64,000 nucleotides of DNA from Halocafeteria seosinensis (GCA_001687465.1 LVLI01000229.1:124001-188000); one strand, 5' to 3'; positions 45,427-59,478 are shown, counted from the first letter of the stretch. Notes: a model not told the origin generated them from the letters alone. Numbers and translations are program-made.

Positions 45427-45756
45427 ATGATGAGTAAAAGGCTTCATAATACCAGTGAACGTGTCGAGAGTTCCCGAAGTGGGCAGCTGGCCAAACTTCA
45501 AGCGATCCAGGCCATAGAGAATATCTCTTCAGCAACGGCGACGATAACCCCAGCCCAAAAGCTCGCTCGTAGTGGAAACTTGATAGAATATCGTGAATTG
45601 CGAAAAACTGATATTTCGCCTTCCAACAGCACCAGAATAAGCTCGTTTGAGAAGACGTTGCGATGTTGTGAAGAAGCCGCACGCGAGATGGCGACAGTGA
45701 TCGTGCTTTACGAGAGCTGCGTAAGATACAGGTACCCCTTGACAACAATGAAGTGA
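45427..45756 (+). CDS. Hypothetical small protein
   Basis: A 109-residue frame beginning MMSKRLHNTSERVESSRSGQ or one codon later. The middle is Ala/Gln/Ile-rich and likely helical (LAKLQAIQAIENISSATATI), and the second half has CCEEAAREMATVIVLYESC. No domain is recognised. It lies 150 bp before a possible transposase fragment in the same orientation, so it may be part of the same mobile element. It could also be a chance frame. Confidence 0.3.
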   Translation: MMSKRLHNTSERVESSRSGQLAKLQAIQAIENISSATATITPAQKLARSGNLIEYRELRKTDISPSNSTRISSFEKTLRCCEEAAREMATVIVLYESCVRYRYPLTTMK

Positions 45757-45904
45757 TATTTCATAATGTATTTGCACATGCCATAGTTCTATATGCTATT
45801 TGCAGCACTTGCATCAACGAAATAGACGGTGACTCCAGCAGAAGCGGTGAGGTCTCAACTTCACAAGAGTCTACCACGGGTTAGACATTGGCTCATAGCT
45901 AACA

Positions 45905-46315
45905 ATGTGGACAATGAGTGTCGCAAAGCTAATGCCTACATGGAAAAAGCAATTAATTGAGTTGGTGGTTGCATTTAATGGAGTGTCTCGCAGCAGTGTA
46001 AGCCGGATTCTGCATGAATATTTCGCCAAAGCAGAAGTTCGTCGAGGCCCCCGCACTGGACCACCACCGAAAGAGTTTCGCCTTTGCCAAGAGCTCGTAG
46101 CTCAATATGTAAAGCAACAGAACACTTCTAAAGCTCGAGTAACTATAATTGAAATACAGAATCACATGAAGGCTGAGTATGGATACTTCATCGCGGGATA
46201 TGAAATCGAGAGCGACAGACAATTGAATTGTGAGTGCAACCGGAACTTCCACGGGAACTACGAGGAAAGTGTTATATCTTACACCTTATGGGGCAATTTC
46301 ATGACTCTACAATGA
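45905..46315 (+). mobile_element. Possible Tc1/mariner-like transposase remnant
   Basis: A 136-residue frame. Residues ~18-45 look like a helix-turn-helix (LIELVVAFNGVSRSSVSRIL), followed by a basic/Pro linker (RRGPRTGPPPKEFRLC) and a further helical segment (TIIEIQNHMKAEYGYFI). The order HTH, GRPR-like linker, second helical domain is that of the N-terminal DNA-binding part of Tc1/mariner-like transposases. The expected catalytic DDE part is not found downstream; only short broken frames follow to ~46780. No terminal inverted repeats were identified. A relic is the best reading; a host DNA-binding protein exon is the alternative. Confidence 0.4.
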
Positions 46316-46319
46316 ATAG

Positions 46320-47848
46320 CCGTATTAGATCCTCTGTCAGCAAGGCTAAAGTATGGTCCAATGAACTCAAGAAACCATACGCTTGCGCAATGGTCCCAGG
46401 CAGGTTAGTCAACTTCCTGAAAGAATACAACCGGCAGCTGAGGGACAGTGGCCAGTAGCATGAGCCATGCGACTGACTTGTTGTCTTCTGTTACCCACAT
46501 TAAAGTGCTGTTTGCAATGCGAGAAAGCTTTTCTGGTGTTACGTGAAACAATTTGCGGCGTCACTCTTCCTGGTAGGAGAGTCAGCAAGCGGCGTGTTCC
46601 AGCGGTTGAAAGGAGGTTATTACGGAGGCAAATGGGGGCATCCCAAGATCGAAAAAGAATATTTATTCCGCGAACAAATTGAAAATGGCAGCAGGACTTC
46701 CTAAACGAGCTGTATGCCGCAATAATTGACCGGACGATAGTAAACGAGGCAGGAATCAGTCGTACTAGTTCCGGAGACATCAGAGTGAAAAGCAGTTGTC
46801 TGTCACAATATAAACCATAACCATATTATTTGGAAAACGATGATCTTCTTGATTATTGGAATTTAGTGGTGAAATTATGACTCTAAATCCTCGATTGGGT
46901 GTAGTAAAGTTGCCGTCTTTTTCTGAAGACCAAGTTGAAGTTGAAAAACACGTAGGCTCTCGTGTTTAAGCCGGCGTAGCATACTATTTAAGCTGTATTT
47001 TGAGAATCTAAACGCGTCAAAATAATCGACATTGCTTTATCTATACGATCACATGGACTAAATTTATTAAAAGAGTCTTATACAGTATATGTTGGGGATT
47101 GAAGTTGAAAAACACCGGATCGGTTCAGACATATTCCGGAGCACTTGTACAGTAGCAGACACAAACTGCGGTGTTTCTTGCGTTTTTGTTACTCATCCAT
47201 AGGCCATGGGAAGTCCTAAACTTGTTCGAAAACCAATACATACCGTCTTGTTTCTTGCCACTCTGCAATGCCATTGAGTTTTCGCTGCTTTCGTACAATA
47301 CCATTTACTGCAGCTCCTGGGCTCGTACGAGACTTCATCCAGTTCGGTGTGAACCATTCAATCCTGGTCAATTCAATGTGTGCTCGGTGCATCGGATTAC
47401 GGGTTTGAAAAGCAAGGAGATTGCTACAGTTTAAGTTGAATACACCCCTATTGTAGCAACTAAATAGTTGGTACAACTTACAGCCTGCAGCGATTTGCCG
47501 TGTGTATTTTGGAAGACGTGTAATTAGGGTTGAAAACCAAGTACGGCCAAACAAGGATGGTTAAATACAGTGCATTTGGTCGCAAGGCACAGGAAGTGAA
47601 TCCAGACAATACTGTATTGACCCCACAACTGAGGGCAAAAATAAGAGGAATCGTGTGCGATCGCGATAAAAAAATATCTCTGGAAACTGGAGGAATTGAA
47701 TAGCCAAGAACGAGGATGGTTTTCCGAGTGGAATTAATGGCATGTATAGAATAGCATGGTGCAGATTTCTTTGGAGGGAAGTAGCGAAAAGGGGAACTTC
47801 TTGCCTTGGAAACCTTAGTCAGTCGACCACTGGATTGATTGGCTTTGG
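46320..47848. other. AT-richer intergenic region downstream of gene C
   Basis: No gene is recognised. A 17-bp word, TTGAAGTTGAAAAACAC, occurs twice (near 46932 and 47101). The region separates the transposase-like remnant from the 3' end of gene C, and short frames on both strands look random. Confidence 0.35.
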
Positions 47849-50800
47849 TTATTCCTCTCTTCGAGTCTTCTCCCCAGTCTCCATTGGCTGTACTTCCTGG
47901 TCTTTATGCTCATTTTCCCATGAGAAAACATTTCCGGTGCGCTTCTCTTCCAATTTCTCCGCTTCCTTTACTGCAGCAACCGAAACCTGTTTTGAGCCAA
48001 TGGAGACTTCTCCCTCCAGATCTTGATCCTTTGCCGGGGCCCTAGAAACCTGCTTAAAGTTACTCTTTTTATGAGATCCGAGCTTCGCCTTGTACTGAAG
48101 GAAATCCGTATCCCTATCCCTAGCGGAATGGGACTCTGCGAGCTTTTGCAAGCGCCGAACCTCACCTCGAGCGTCTTCTAATCTCTGTCTTATCCTTAGC
48201 GACCCACGTGCCTCGGGTTCCTCTTCCTTCTTCGAAGACTTCGAGCAAGACAATGCAAGCGGATTTAACTGCGTAGAATACCTTGATTGTTTTCGACGCT
48301 TTTTGTTATCTTTGTCGCCAGTGTCCTCTAAAGACCTGGCCTTTACTGCTCGTCCGCACGAGACTTTGGACAACATATTCAATGCAGTACCTGGATAGAA
48401 CGTACTTAGTAGCTCGAACGAGAAAACTAAAAGGAAATAAGCAGAGCTAATAGCAATCAAAACCACAGTCAAGACTCCGAGAAGCTCCCATTCCTCATTG
48501 TTTCTTCGTCGCTCATCTCCCTTGAATCGGCCCGAGAGAAACATAATGCCGAATAAATTGACAAGGAGCGCACTTCCTAATAGCAGTGACTCGACAACGT
48601 TGTAGTCTGCCAGTAACCGTACAATAGGTTGAGAAACCGGGATCTGGTCTCGTTGTTTTTCACGCTGTCTATCGAGATTGTCCATAGTCTTCGCTCGGGT
48701 TGTCCGTTGAGCGTTCATTTCATTTGTCGCGTCAATTACGGTTTGGATCTGCATGTGGGTTTGGTCGCCTTCCTCAACTTTTTTGTCATGCTGTTCAACA
48801 ACCTCCTTGTACTGACGCTTGCTCATATATGGCATATGCCGAATCTGGAGCGTGAATGCCGCAAAGATGACCAAGAGTGACATACATAGTTGATAAATCG
48901 GTGAGGTGCGGAACATTAGTGCAGTGAGTGCAATGAATAGTTTCCTAAGTAAAATCAGAGTTATCCAATACCACTTTCCCGGTCTAAACAAGTAGTAAAG
49001 TCTTTGGTAGCGCCGGCGGAAGATGAAATTGGGATTTGTCAATGGCTCCTTCCCCTGACCATGTGCTCGGAGAATCTGGTCATGTTTCACTCTCTCTTGG
49101 TTCTTCCGTAAAAAGAGATAGGAACCCACTGGGAAAGCGATCACATACAACAGACAAGTAAGAAGAGCCAGAGGCAACAGGAGATTTACGTGTACATCGG
49201 ATTCTCCACAAATTATATCAGTGTTGCCAGCCATGTATAGGTTCCCATCCGGAGGATCAGCGGGAGTACAGTTGAAGACGTCCAGTGTCATTCGCGAGAG
49301 GAACAAGTACAGCACGTACATTATGATGAGAGTTGTCGCAATCAGTGGACTAACGTGAGTGTGCCGTTTCCCAGCTGGAAGATTCAGAATGCAAAGCTTG
49401 TATAGGTAGTGAACAAAGTAAAGGACGCCAAGCAAGACGATTGCCGCTACTGGAATTGCCATCATCGTCAACCATCGCACATGATATGGTGGTGAAGGCT
49501 GAACGTAGCACTCTGGAGCTGCAAGTTCTAGATTAAAATTGAAAAACGAAAGGATTTGGAAAGTTCTTTCGACTGACGTCGGCCATGCCACGCGTGTTCT
49601 TGCGAAAATTGCTACTACCTGGAAATAATCGAGACCAATTGTAAATGCTGCGAGTTGGATCTGCTTCGCATTGATCAAGTATCCTCCCACGGCAGCGCCT
49701 ATCGCGGCGAGCAAAAACATCACACCCAGCATCCACGAATTCTCAGGACATCGTACGCATTCCCCATTTAACCGGAAATGAGTACCCTCCACACAGTCAC
49801 TACACCGACTAGAAGTATATCCCTCAGCGCAGGTGTTATTACCCGTACAAGCAAATTTGGGAATACACCCCAAGAATACTGGGCACTCATGTCGGCTTTG
49901 CCGCGCTTCATGACATCTATCCGATGGGGTGCTATCGTTTACTCTCCAGAAGCCTTCATCGGCGTATATAAGATCTTCTTGTAGTTCCCCACCAGGACAC
50001 ACAGCCCCCACTTCTTCTTCGGGACAATAAAGGCACCGTTCACCTTCAATACCGTACCACTTCGGCTCACATAAGGCTATTACGAATCTTCTCCATTCGG
50101 GAAAGTACACATCACGCTCTGCCAACGTCAAGTTTATGCTCTTTGGTCCCACTGTGTCCCGCTGGGTATCGCATTCAATCTTGCTGTCTCCAGCAACAAA
50201 CGCCCCAATACACTCAACCTCGCCAACAAACACAGTGGCACGGGGAGTAGCGGGACCAAAGTTCTTTCCTTCTATCACAACTGTCTGCCCCTCCGCGTTT
50301 GGCATATTTGGTTTGATTGCGCGGATTAGTGGTGGATCATAACTCATGGTAGTAGTTTCAATAGGCGGTCGCCCGTCGACTAGCACTTGAACTTCTAAGG
50401 ACTTCCCAACACCGCGAGGTAACCTGCATATCACGTTTTCATGGCTCATAAGTGATTGATACTCCTCCGGTATTTTACACAAGCTCTCAACACTGTGTAT
50501 CGTGACTGCGATGAGTGAAGGACTAGGTCCGAAATTTCGTCCAATAATTCTCAAAGGGACCGCGCCTTGGGCAGGAAAGCAATCTGGATATACAGGTGTG
50601 CAGTCACGTTCGTGACTATCGGTGTCACTTTCTACACACTGGGTGACAGGTGAACAATCGCGGTTTCCGTGGAGGTCGCTATCTGCACGAAATATTTGAT
50701 GCACCTCAGGTGGATCGAACGTGAACTCCAGAGAGTTGCCCAGTGCCTTGTCTTCTTTGCTCCAACCGTTTGGAATTACCTTGACTACATTGTCACCGTA

Positions 50801-53800
50801 CCCTTCAGGAAGATCGAATGTTACTCTCGTGTGATTAAACATAGCGTTGGTCACATTTAGGTCCCCCACCTTGACAACTCCCTCAATACCAAAATTTTCA
50901 CCGATCACTGCGACGGGAACAGGAGCTCCTGTCTCGTCTCGTCCTGACGTTGGATAGGTCCCATCCTTGGTGCTAAGACTTTCCATTTGCGCAGGGCGGT
51001 ATGATAGTACCACCGCGCTGGCCCGCTGATTGGACACTGCAACAGAAACGTTGATTCTATCCCCTTGTCCGTTAGGAGGAATACAGTCAATGAAGGTGTG
51101 ATCTGACTTGACTATCACACACCCCTTGGCGCCTACAGTGACCTGCTTCCTGTTCAGAAATGTTTTGCGCACTAGCCTGGTACCAGGATGTTCAGGAGGA
51201 CCGAAGTTACTCCCATGAACCCGTATAATATTATCTGGGTCAACAAGGGTCGGAATGCTAGCCGGACTGACGGACTCCACCACGGGTTTACTAAATCCAA
51301 TGGTAAACTCGAAGAAGTTGCGAAGTTCTCCAGTGTAGAACATAGCTCTCAAACTGTTTCCTGCTCCCTCCGGAACGATGGCCTTAACCAAGGTATGATC
51401 GTGATAGGTAATATTAAGTGACCCAAGACCGTCCACGTCCAGACCAGTGATTTCATCCAAAACACTGCTACCAAAATCGTCTCCCTGAACGTGCACTTCG
51501 CCTCCTTTAGTGGGTATTCTATCCTCGGTAATATGCACGGTGGCGTAGCGAATACACGTTTCGTCGTTCCCTACAAAGACTACGTTTTCTCCGTTTTCCG
51601 GCTCCAATTGAACCAAACATACGGTGGGCGAAGCGTAGTTGACACGAAACTCATTTTCTGGAGACCAAATGCCGTTTATTCGCATGCTCACGGGAAGTGC
51701 TTTGCCAACATTTTCTGGGGTCGAGCAAGTAATGTTGGCTCGCCAAATACCGTCCTGTCCTTGCAAGTAGTTAGTGCTTAAGATACGGCAGGACCGGCCA
51801 CCAACTTCGATGTGGATTTCATTATTGTCCGTGTCTGGCAAGAGCCCTTCAATGTCATAGAGAGTAAGCTCTTCGTTCCCTCTGGTTTTGAAGGTCGGCG
51901 GATCTTGGAACCTTTCTTGTCCGGCGATGCTGGGGGCAATCTTCCCAAATTCCTGAGTTATATTCAATGGTTGATCACGGACCACGATTTCTAGCCAATA
52001 CAACCGCTCAGCTTTATTTTGAACTTGCATCCGGATCTGGTCATGCAATAAGTCGTTCGGCGGAACATAGATAATGGTGCCATCAACATACACGGAGGCA
52101 CAACATGTGCTGCGTCCGCAAGATTGACCACCACAAAAATTGCTCCCGTCTAGCACGACGTCTATAGAATCCCCTTTCGGTACGCTCGGGGCTACATTAT
52201 GCAACTCAGGAGGATCATAGTCGAACCAAGCAGGTTTCGATATTTTGTCGCCAACCTGGACGAATACAGGCCGATTAATTCCGAATCCCTCGGGTAGGCG
52301 GAACTGTATTTCTTGAAATTCATCATTTTCTTCGGACCATCGTAGGCTGGATTCATCTATTCTAAAACGGGTCAAATTGTCAAGCCAGCTCTTGAGGACG
52401 TCTCCGTTTATACCAGCGTCATTAAGTTTTGAAACATAGTCGCCTGGAAACGCTTGCTGGATCTCGGCAAACCGTCCCAACGTATCGAAGATATCAGGTA
52501 TTCGTCCGTTTTCTTCAATGCGCGAAATTATCCCACTGTTGTCCATCAGCACATACACCTTTTTATCTTCCAGAAGATTAATTCCCATATGGCGGCCAAC
52601 GAGGGACACAAGAGGCATTTCCGTCTCAAGAATACTGTAGCCAGTCGGTCCATTCCCAGGGGAAATGTGTGTGATTATCGGGGCCGCATAACTGGTCGTA
52701 TTAATACTTCGCTCGCTTCTCTGGTTTGCGATACTAACAGTCCAATGATGATTGCTTCCTATCCCCTCACCAACTACGCATCGTATTCGATGGTGACTTA
52801 TCACACGACAGGACTGACCTCTGTATTTCAAACTCCGAGGACCAAAGCGAACAAAATCCAGCAACATTTCACCATGTTCGGGAGGGCCGAAATTGTCACC
52901 CACGATGTCGATTTCATCGCCACCGAGAGTGTCTAGAGATCCGGGATGTGATCCATTAACGCTTTCAAAATGACTCACTATTGGTGGAGAATAGCTTGTT
53001 GTAGATACTTGAGAATTCTGCCCCCCAATCACTACTTCCCAAAAGTGATTAGCACCTGCCCCAGGTGGTGTCAAGCACTGGAGCGTGTGATGGTCAATAG
53101 CCTCGCAGCGGTCGGTGGCAAAAGTTACGCCGTCTTCACTAAAGAAAACCTCGTCGGGCTGGGTCCCAGGTGGACCAAAGTGCCTACCGTCTATAAGTAC
53201 AGTTTGATTCCCTGCGGTACTAAAGTCGTCCGTGTCTTCACCAACAGGGGCCTCAAGTGCGCGGCGATAGGTTGCCACGATTGGAGGATGATAGTTGCTC
53301 ACGCTTGCTACCGTATTCGAGAATTGACCTGCTACCAGCACTTTCCAGATATGCCGTTTACCAACTCCTTCCACAGTGGTGCACTTCAGCATCGTGTGAG
53401 CTGCTTCGAGGAGGCAATCCGTAGCCTCATATTCCAAGCTCGGTCCGTATTGCACCTCTAGTGGATATTGCTTTTCCCACACTGGCCCAAAGTTGTATCC
53501 AATAGCATATATGATTTCGTTCCCCCGTGTGTTTAGATTCCTCGGCATTTCTCCTACGGCGTTTGTAATGTCCGTTAGAGTCGGCGGATCATAGTCTAGT
53601 AAACGTGCGCTATCGCTGAATGTTGACAAGAGCTTTGATACATCCAAAGACCAAGTGTATCCCGTGCCGATTCCCTCAGGTATATCACACAGCGCCCACG
53701 TGTGGTTATGATTGCTTGGTAAGCATGTAGCGGCGACTGAGAAGTTTTGATTATGAATATATGCCGCAATTGGGTGCCCTCTTGGGCCAAAGTTATTCCC

Positions 53801-56800
53801 CACCAACTCTACCGCATCTCTTGCTCCTGTCGTAGGTGTGTCATTTACAAGCAGAGCAACCTCGAAAACGTACGGGCTTGCATACTCCACAAATGGTCCC
53901 GACATCAGCCATCCTGATTCTTGAGCCCACGTACTTGTTCGTATACCTACTATAATTTTAAACTCGAGTTTTTTACCCGTTCCGGCAGCAGTTCTGCACC
54001 TCATGCGTGTGTCGTTGAAGACTGTACACGGACTACCTTTATGATAGTCCTTCAACGAATTCCGATAGATTACCGTCGCTGGAGTCTCATACGTGCTACC
54101 GTTTGCATCGGATAGTAGTGGTGGTCCAAATCCAGTGCCCACCAGGTAAAAAAACTGTCCACCGCTCGTTTCAGCACCTCCTTCAGGCCAGCCTGCAATT
54201 TTGTCCAACCATGGACTATGATAAGACGAAAGTAGCTCCGGAGACTCGTATTCATGCTCATCGACAAATAGTGTCCAGCCCAGCCTACCGCCCACTCCTT
54301 CAGGCACGATGCAAGTGACAAGTGAGTTATCCCACTCCTCAGACGTGGAGTTATAGTTCCGGAAACACTGGGAGGGATGTGAAACCGTCCCATCCGCGCT
54401 CTGCAGTCTTGCTACTACTTGGGCATCCCTCCATACGGGGCCAAAATTCCTGCCAACAAAATGTATCAAGTTCCCACCAGTAGTTGAGTGCTGGATTGCC
54501 TCGAAATTTGTCACTTCCATATCATTTACTCCTTCAAGGTGTATGGTAACATTTGCTTCATCCGTCAGTCCTTCCTCGTCAATGACCCTAACCTTGGCAC
54601 AATGTCGAGGGTACTGATCATAGTTAAAGGATTGCCCTGGAGAGAGACGCAGCTCATCTCCTACAAACCGAACAAGTCCTGCTACATCACTGTGGAGAAC
54701 CTCAAACTCATGAGAAATACTCCGGTCGAAAGGCACACGGTCGCTGAAATTCAGGGTGGAAGTAATCGCCTCATCACTTGATATACTTTCTGGAACAGTT
54801 ACTTGAAAATGATCAGAATTGAACAAGGGAGCAGTATTCACGAATTCCACCTCCACTTCATATTCAGCGCTGGTGCTCAGATGCGTTTGGTCAATGACAG
54901 TAATGTTGAGTGCATAGTGATTCTGTCGATTGTAATTGAGATTTCCCACCAATGTCAAATTTGATACTGAGTAGTGGCCTGTGTCAAAGAAATGCGGTTC
55001 CGTGTTATCGAATGATTGTTGAACGTCACTTGTGTCCCACAGCGTGACGCTAAAGGTTAGGGAATACGAGCTGTCTTGATCCGGGTCAAAAGTTTGAAAA
55101 CCGGCCAATGCTGTACCGACTTCTTCATTTTCTTTCACTGAAACAAATGCTACCGCGGGCATATCAATAAACTCAGGAGGTTGAGGAATGTCATTCACAG
55201 TGACATTGATCTGACCAATTGGGCTTTGTAAGCTTGCCTGGTCGGTACATACAACATCCAAAATTCCATAACTTTGGGGGAGGCTATAGTAGTCAAGTTT
55301 GGTAGGATCCTCTACGTACAGCACCCCACTAAGGGAATTCATCCTAAACAAAGTGGAGAAGAAAGGCGGATCCGCTCCCAAAACGTTGAATTGGACGTTT
55401 CCTCCATTCGGGTCAGTGCAACCCAAGTGGACATCTTCGAGTGCACCATCATGAAGTTCGTCCACTGTTGTGCTGTAGATGCGTTTGTTTTCGAAGAACG
55501 GCCGGAAATTACCTGTCCAATATGGCGGCGCTTGCTCTTCGATTACCTTTATTGGAAACAACCCCTGCGTCGTCAAGCCATTTATGTCAGAGATCTCCAC
55601 GGTTAGGAAGAGAGTGTCTCCTTTTTCTACCCCGAAGTCAATCGACCTAGAATCTTGAGAGACATTTCTCCCTTCCAGGACAGGGTATATCATACCAGTT
55701 TCTGCATCTACTTGCAGAAATTCGGGTCCGTCAACTAGGGAGAATGTAACCTCGTCCTCGCGGTCGGGATCTGTTGCCTCGATCCTACCCAGTTGCTCAC
55801 CTTGTCCGACAACATCCATATGAAACGTCTGGTTCTCAGGATCAAAGACTGGTGCTTCATTGACATCATTGATATTGATGCGTATTGTTTTTTGAGTTGA
55901 CAAGTCATTAATAATATCCGTAACCTTGACACCGACCTCATGGACGGTATTTGGAAACGTTGACTCATAGTCAAGTGTTGCTGCTTCAGCCAATTCCACA
56001 TTGCCGTCGTTCTTGACTCTAATTTTCTCAGAGGAAGACTCAAGGCTAAACTCAAAGTCCGATTGAGCGGAGGAATATGGGAGATCTGTCCCTTCGAACT
56101 TATCGGGGTCCGATACTTGGATGCAAAACAGGTGCCGTTCCCCGTTGGCATCGCGTTCCACTACATGCACAGAGTCATTTAGCACGACTGGAGGCTCTGG
56201 TACGTCGACAACGAACACCTGCAAGTCCCGCTCTATCGCCTGATTCGAATCAGCAATACTCTCAGCCTTGATTGTGACAGAGTGACTCTGAGCCTCCTCA
56301 TAATCCATCCCGTCAGCAACGTTTACCCTCAGTATGCCATCCGACAAATCTATAGAGAATTCCTGATTGTTCCCGCCCCCATTTATTGCCGTAACTTCGT
56401 AAAGTATGATATGTTCGTCTGCAGTGCAGAAGAAAGGAGAAACATCTATGGTGGCGTCTTCATTACTCTCTGGAAGAGTTTGACACTTCGCAGGTGGAAT
56501 AAAACGAGGAGGCTGTGCTTTCGGAATCACGTCAATGATCACGTCTGTCGGCACGGATGTAAGTGGTCCGGGCTTTGAATCCTCGCTGTCAACTACTGTA
56601 GCCTCAATAGACGCGCGAATCCATTGGTCATGACGCTTGCAGTTCTTACAGTCCTCTTCACTAAGGCAGGCAAAGGACGAAAACCATTCATCATCAGCAA
56701 CAGATAACATACCAGAAGTAGTGAGTACTACTCGATCCTCGGCCTCTCCAAGATTATTGGTCGCTGTAAGTAACCTGAACTCAAAACGTTTGCCATGGTT

Positions 56801-59478
56801 ATCGCTGGCCACAATTTCTCCGATTTTTGCTCCCTTGGAACGCTCCTCTACCTCGAATTCTGTAGTTTCTATAAGCGGCCTCTCCCTCCTATCTTGTACT
56901 TCGACTGGCAGAACCGCGGTAGTCTTTCCTGATAGATCATCAGTGTAGATAACAGGGAGAGTCCTTGGCAACTGCCCCCGATTGGAATAGTCAAGATAGG
57001 AGGCATCTTTTACGTGGACGGCCCCGTTCGACTGAACTGAAAACGCTTTGCAAGATGTATCTGTCGTACAATCACCAATTGATACCTTCACTCGATCATC
57101 GTCAGGGTCCGAAACAAACTCTCTGCTCACTATGTTCGCTGGTGACGACTTATTTTCCACCGCCGTAAGGGGAGTCCCAACAGGTGTACCCTCAACGATG
57201 TATAGCGTTGGAGTGTTGTCCTCTACAATGGGCCGTCGATTGCGTTGTTCCATTTTAATCTCGATGCGCTCCTCCAGTTGACCTTCGGAGCTACCCGGCC
57301 TGTTGTCACTCACCTTAACGTACATTTCTAGACGGCCCTGCATTTCTTCAAGAGAGAGTGGATTTGCAACACGCAATTGTCCCGAGCAGGTCTCTACAGA
57401 GAAGGGATAATTATCTGCCGCTATCGACTGGCCGTCATGGTGAATGCACGCGATTGAAAATGCTATCTGGTCACCATCAGGGTCGTAGAAATACTGGTTT
57501 AAACGGTCCCCTACGGTTTCATTGAATGGCTGTCCTCGTCGCGCAACAAATTGTAGGTGTTCTGAAGCACTACTTGTTTTCCTAGGTGACGAATTCTGGA
57601 ACTCAACTCCCACCGAGAGTGTACATTGCTCTTTGAGTCGGGTGTCTCCTCCTCCTTCCTCCAGCGTCCCTTCGACTACCACTCTGTACCTGTCGCAGTC
57701 GGAGAAGTGTAGTGTTTCATCCTTGGCGATTTGCAATTGCGCCTTCTTTTGCTCAATACTACCTTCATCCCCAGGAGGATTATAAATGATGTCTGAATCC
57801 TTGTAGCTGACGATAGAAAGAGTCTCTGAGCTTGTAACATCATCAGTACAACGCCTTCCATGTCCGTCTCTTCCGTCTTCAACGATCGAGAGAATTCTAA
57901 ATGTTAAGCTTTTGTACTTAGATCTCGCCTCCAAAAAGATTTCATCTCCGATAGGTGTAGCGTGGTCTCTGGGACTCGTTACTTGGGGAGCGAATATGCT
58001 CTTGGATCTCCAAGAGCAGTGAGGATCTTTCCATTCCAGCTTGGGCGTTTTCACGCCAAGACGGCATACAGAGTCGCGCGGGCACTCCTCACATCCCGTT
58101 CTCGTGGACCTAGTATCTTTGGTCTCAGGAGTTGTATAGCCGTTTTCGCACTGATGTCTTTCACCACTGATGCAGTACACGCTGGGATCCCTGATTGAGC
58201 AAGCGAACTCCGTTGGTGAAGAGCTCCCAGGTGGGCAATGGAATCCATCGGCACATTTTCCATTACATTCATCCGTTGTCAATCCAAGATCTGCTCCATA
58301 GAATCCTTTAGGGCAGGGAGTGCGTTCGCCGTCTTTACAATAGTACCCTTCGGGGCACTTCTTTTGTTTTTCGCGGGTCAACTTCCTGTCAGGATCAAGA
58401 GGAAGAGTGTAATACCCTTCCGATACAACCGAGAATGTCTTGCTTCCCTTTGGACAAAATTTCCACACTTTACCACAACGCTGTTCCTTTCCCTTAGCGG
58501 TACCAGAAGGGCAAAACATTCCGGCGGGGCAAGGACTGGTACATTCCTCGGAAGTCTCTCCCGCTGTACCATAGTTTCCAGCTAAACAGTTCTTACAGTC
58601 TTTTAAAGATGTGTTACTCTTGTCGCTACTGAATCTTCCAGCAGGGCAGCGTGTGCAATCCTCTTTTCCGTCCAATCCTCTCGAGGAGCCAAAGCGTCCC
58701 GGTGGACACGGTAACGAGCGTTTTCGCCAAGCCCCAACGTAGCGACCCTGTGCGGCAAGCCTACAAGAAGCAGCTCCCCGGTTTCCCTGAAATCTCCCGG
58801 GATTACAAGATGCACAATACTCCCTCGAATCGACACTGGACTTCCCACGTCGACAGCGATAGCATGTGTTCCTCCATTCACGCTTTCCTCGTGGGCACTT
58901 TCTGCAAGTATCCCATCCCTTTCCGCTGGTCTTTCCGCCTGCAACACGAAGTTCCATGAGAATGGTGGTGGTGACATCAAGAAATTAGTAACTTTGGCCA
59001 CTCACCTGGGCAAAAACGGCACTGCGTTTTCCTAACCTCGAATTTACCAGCGGGGCACTCTGTGCATTCCGCCTGATTGAATACTGGTGTTTGCCCTGGC
59101 TTGCATTCGCTGCAACTGGAACTACCCTCGCCAGACACTTCGCCTGTAGGGCAAGATTTGCAGGACCTGGCCCAATGAGATGTTTTGTCCATGAATTTAC
59201 CAGCCTGTAACTCCAATTTAGATGTCAGTTGGTTTTTGCGAACGGAGGGTGCAATTGCGCTACTCAGTGCTTACATTACAAGAGCAGCAGCCATTAAAAG
59301 TCGTGCACTCATAACCTTTTCCGTACACACCACCTGTGCTTGTCCATGTACAATCCCGGAATTGTCCATAATAATAGCCGGGTCCACACCGGTGGTACCC
59401 GTAGCTCCGGTAACAGTGTCCGCAAGCACTTTGGTAAAGGAGAGCGAGAGTGAGCCAAAAAATTAGGTAGAGCTGCAT
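47849..59478 (-). CDS. Giant cadherin-like/IPT-repeat polytopic surface protein C (3830 aa, 3 exons)
   Basis: Exons on the minus strand are 59478-59275, 59204-59006 and 58938-47849; introns are 70 and 67 nt. They lie at positions and phases equivalent to those in gene B, which supports both models. The start at 59478 (MQLYLIFWLTLALLYQ) gives a compact signal peptide; an in-frame ATG at 59517 would add 13 residues. The layout is as in gene B: cysteine-rich modules to ~430, cadherin-like repeats ~580-1610, 13 IPT/TIG-type repeats ~1610-3090, WYGIEGERCLYCPEEE block ~3100, about nine membrane segments ~3204-3640, and a tail with helical RQRLEDARGEVRRLQKLAE, NPLAL and KRTGNVFSW. The membrane part is nearly identical to B in places (SGNTDIICGESDVHVNLLLP in B, AGNTDIICGESDVHVNLLLP here). 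The last exon exceeds 11 kb without a stop. Role inferred: cell-surface adhesion or sensing. Confidence 0.9.
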
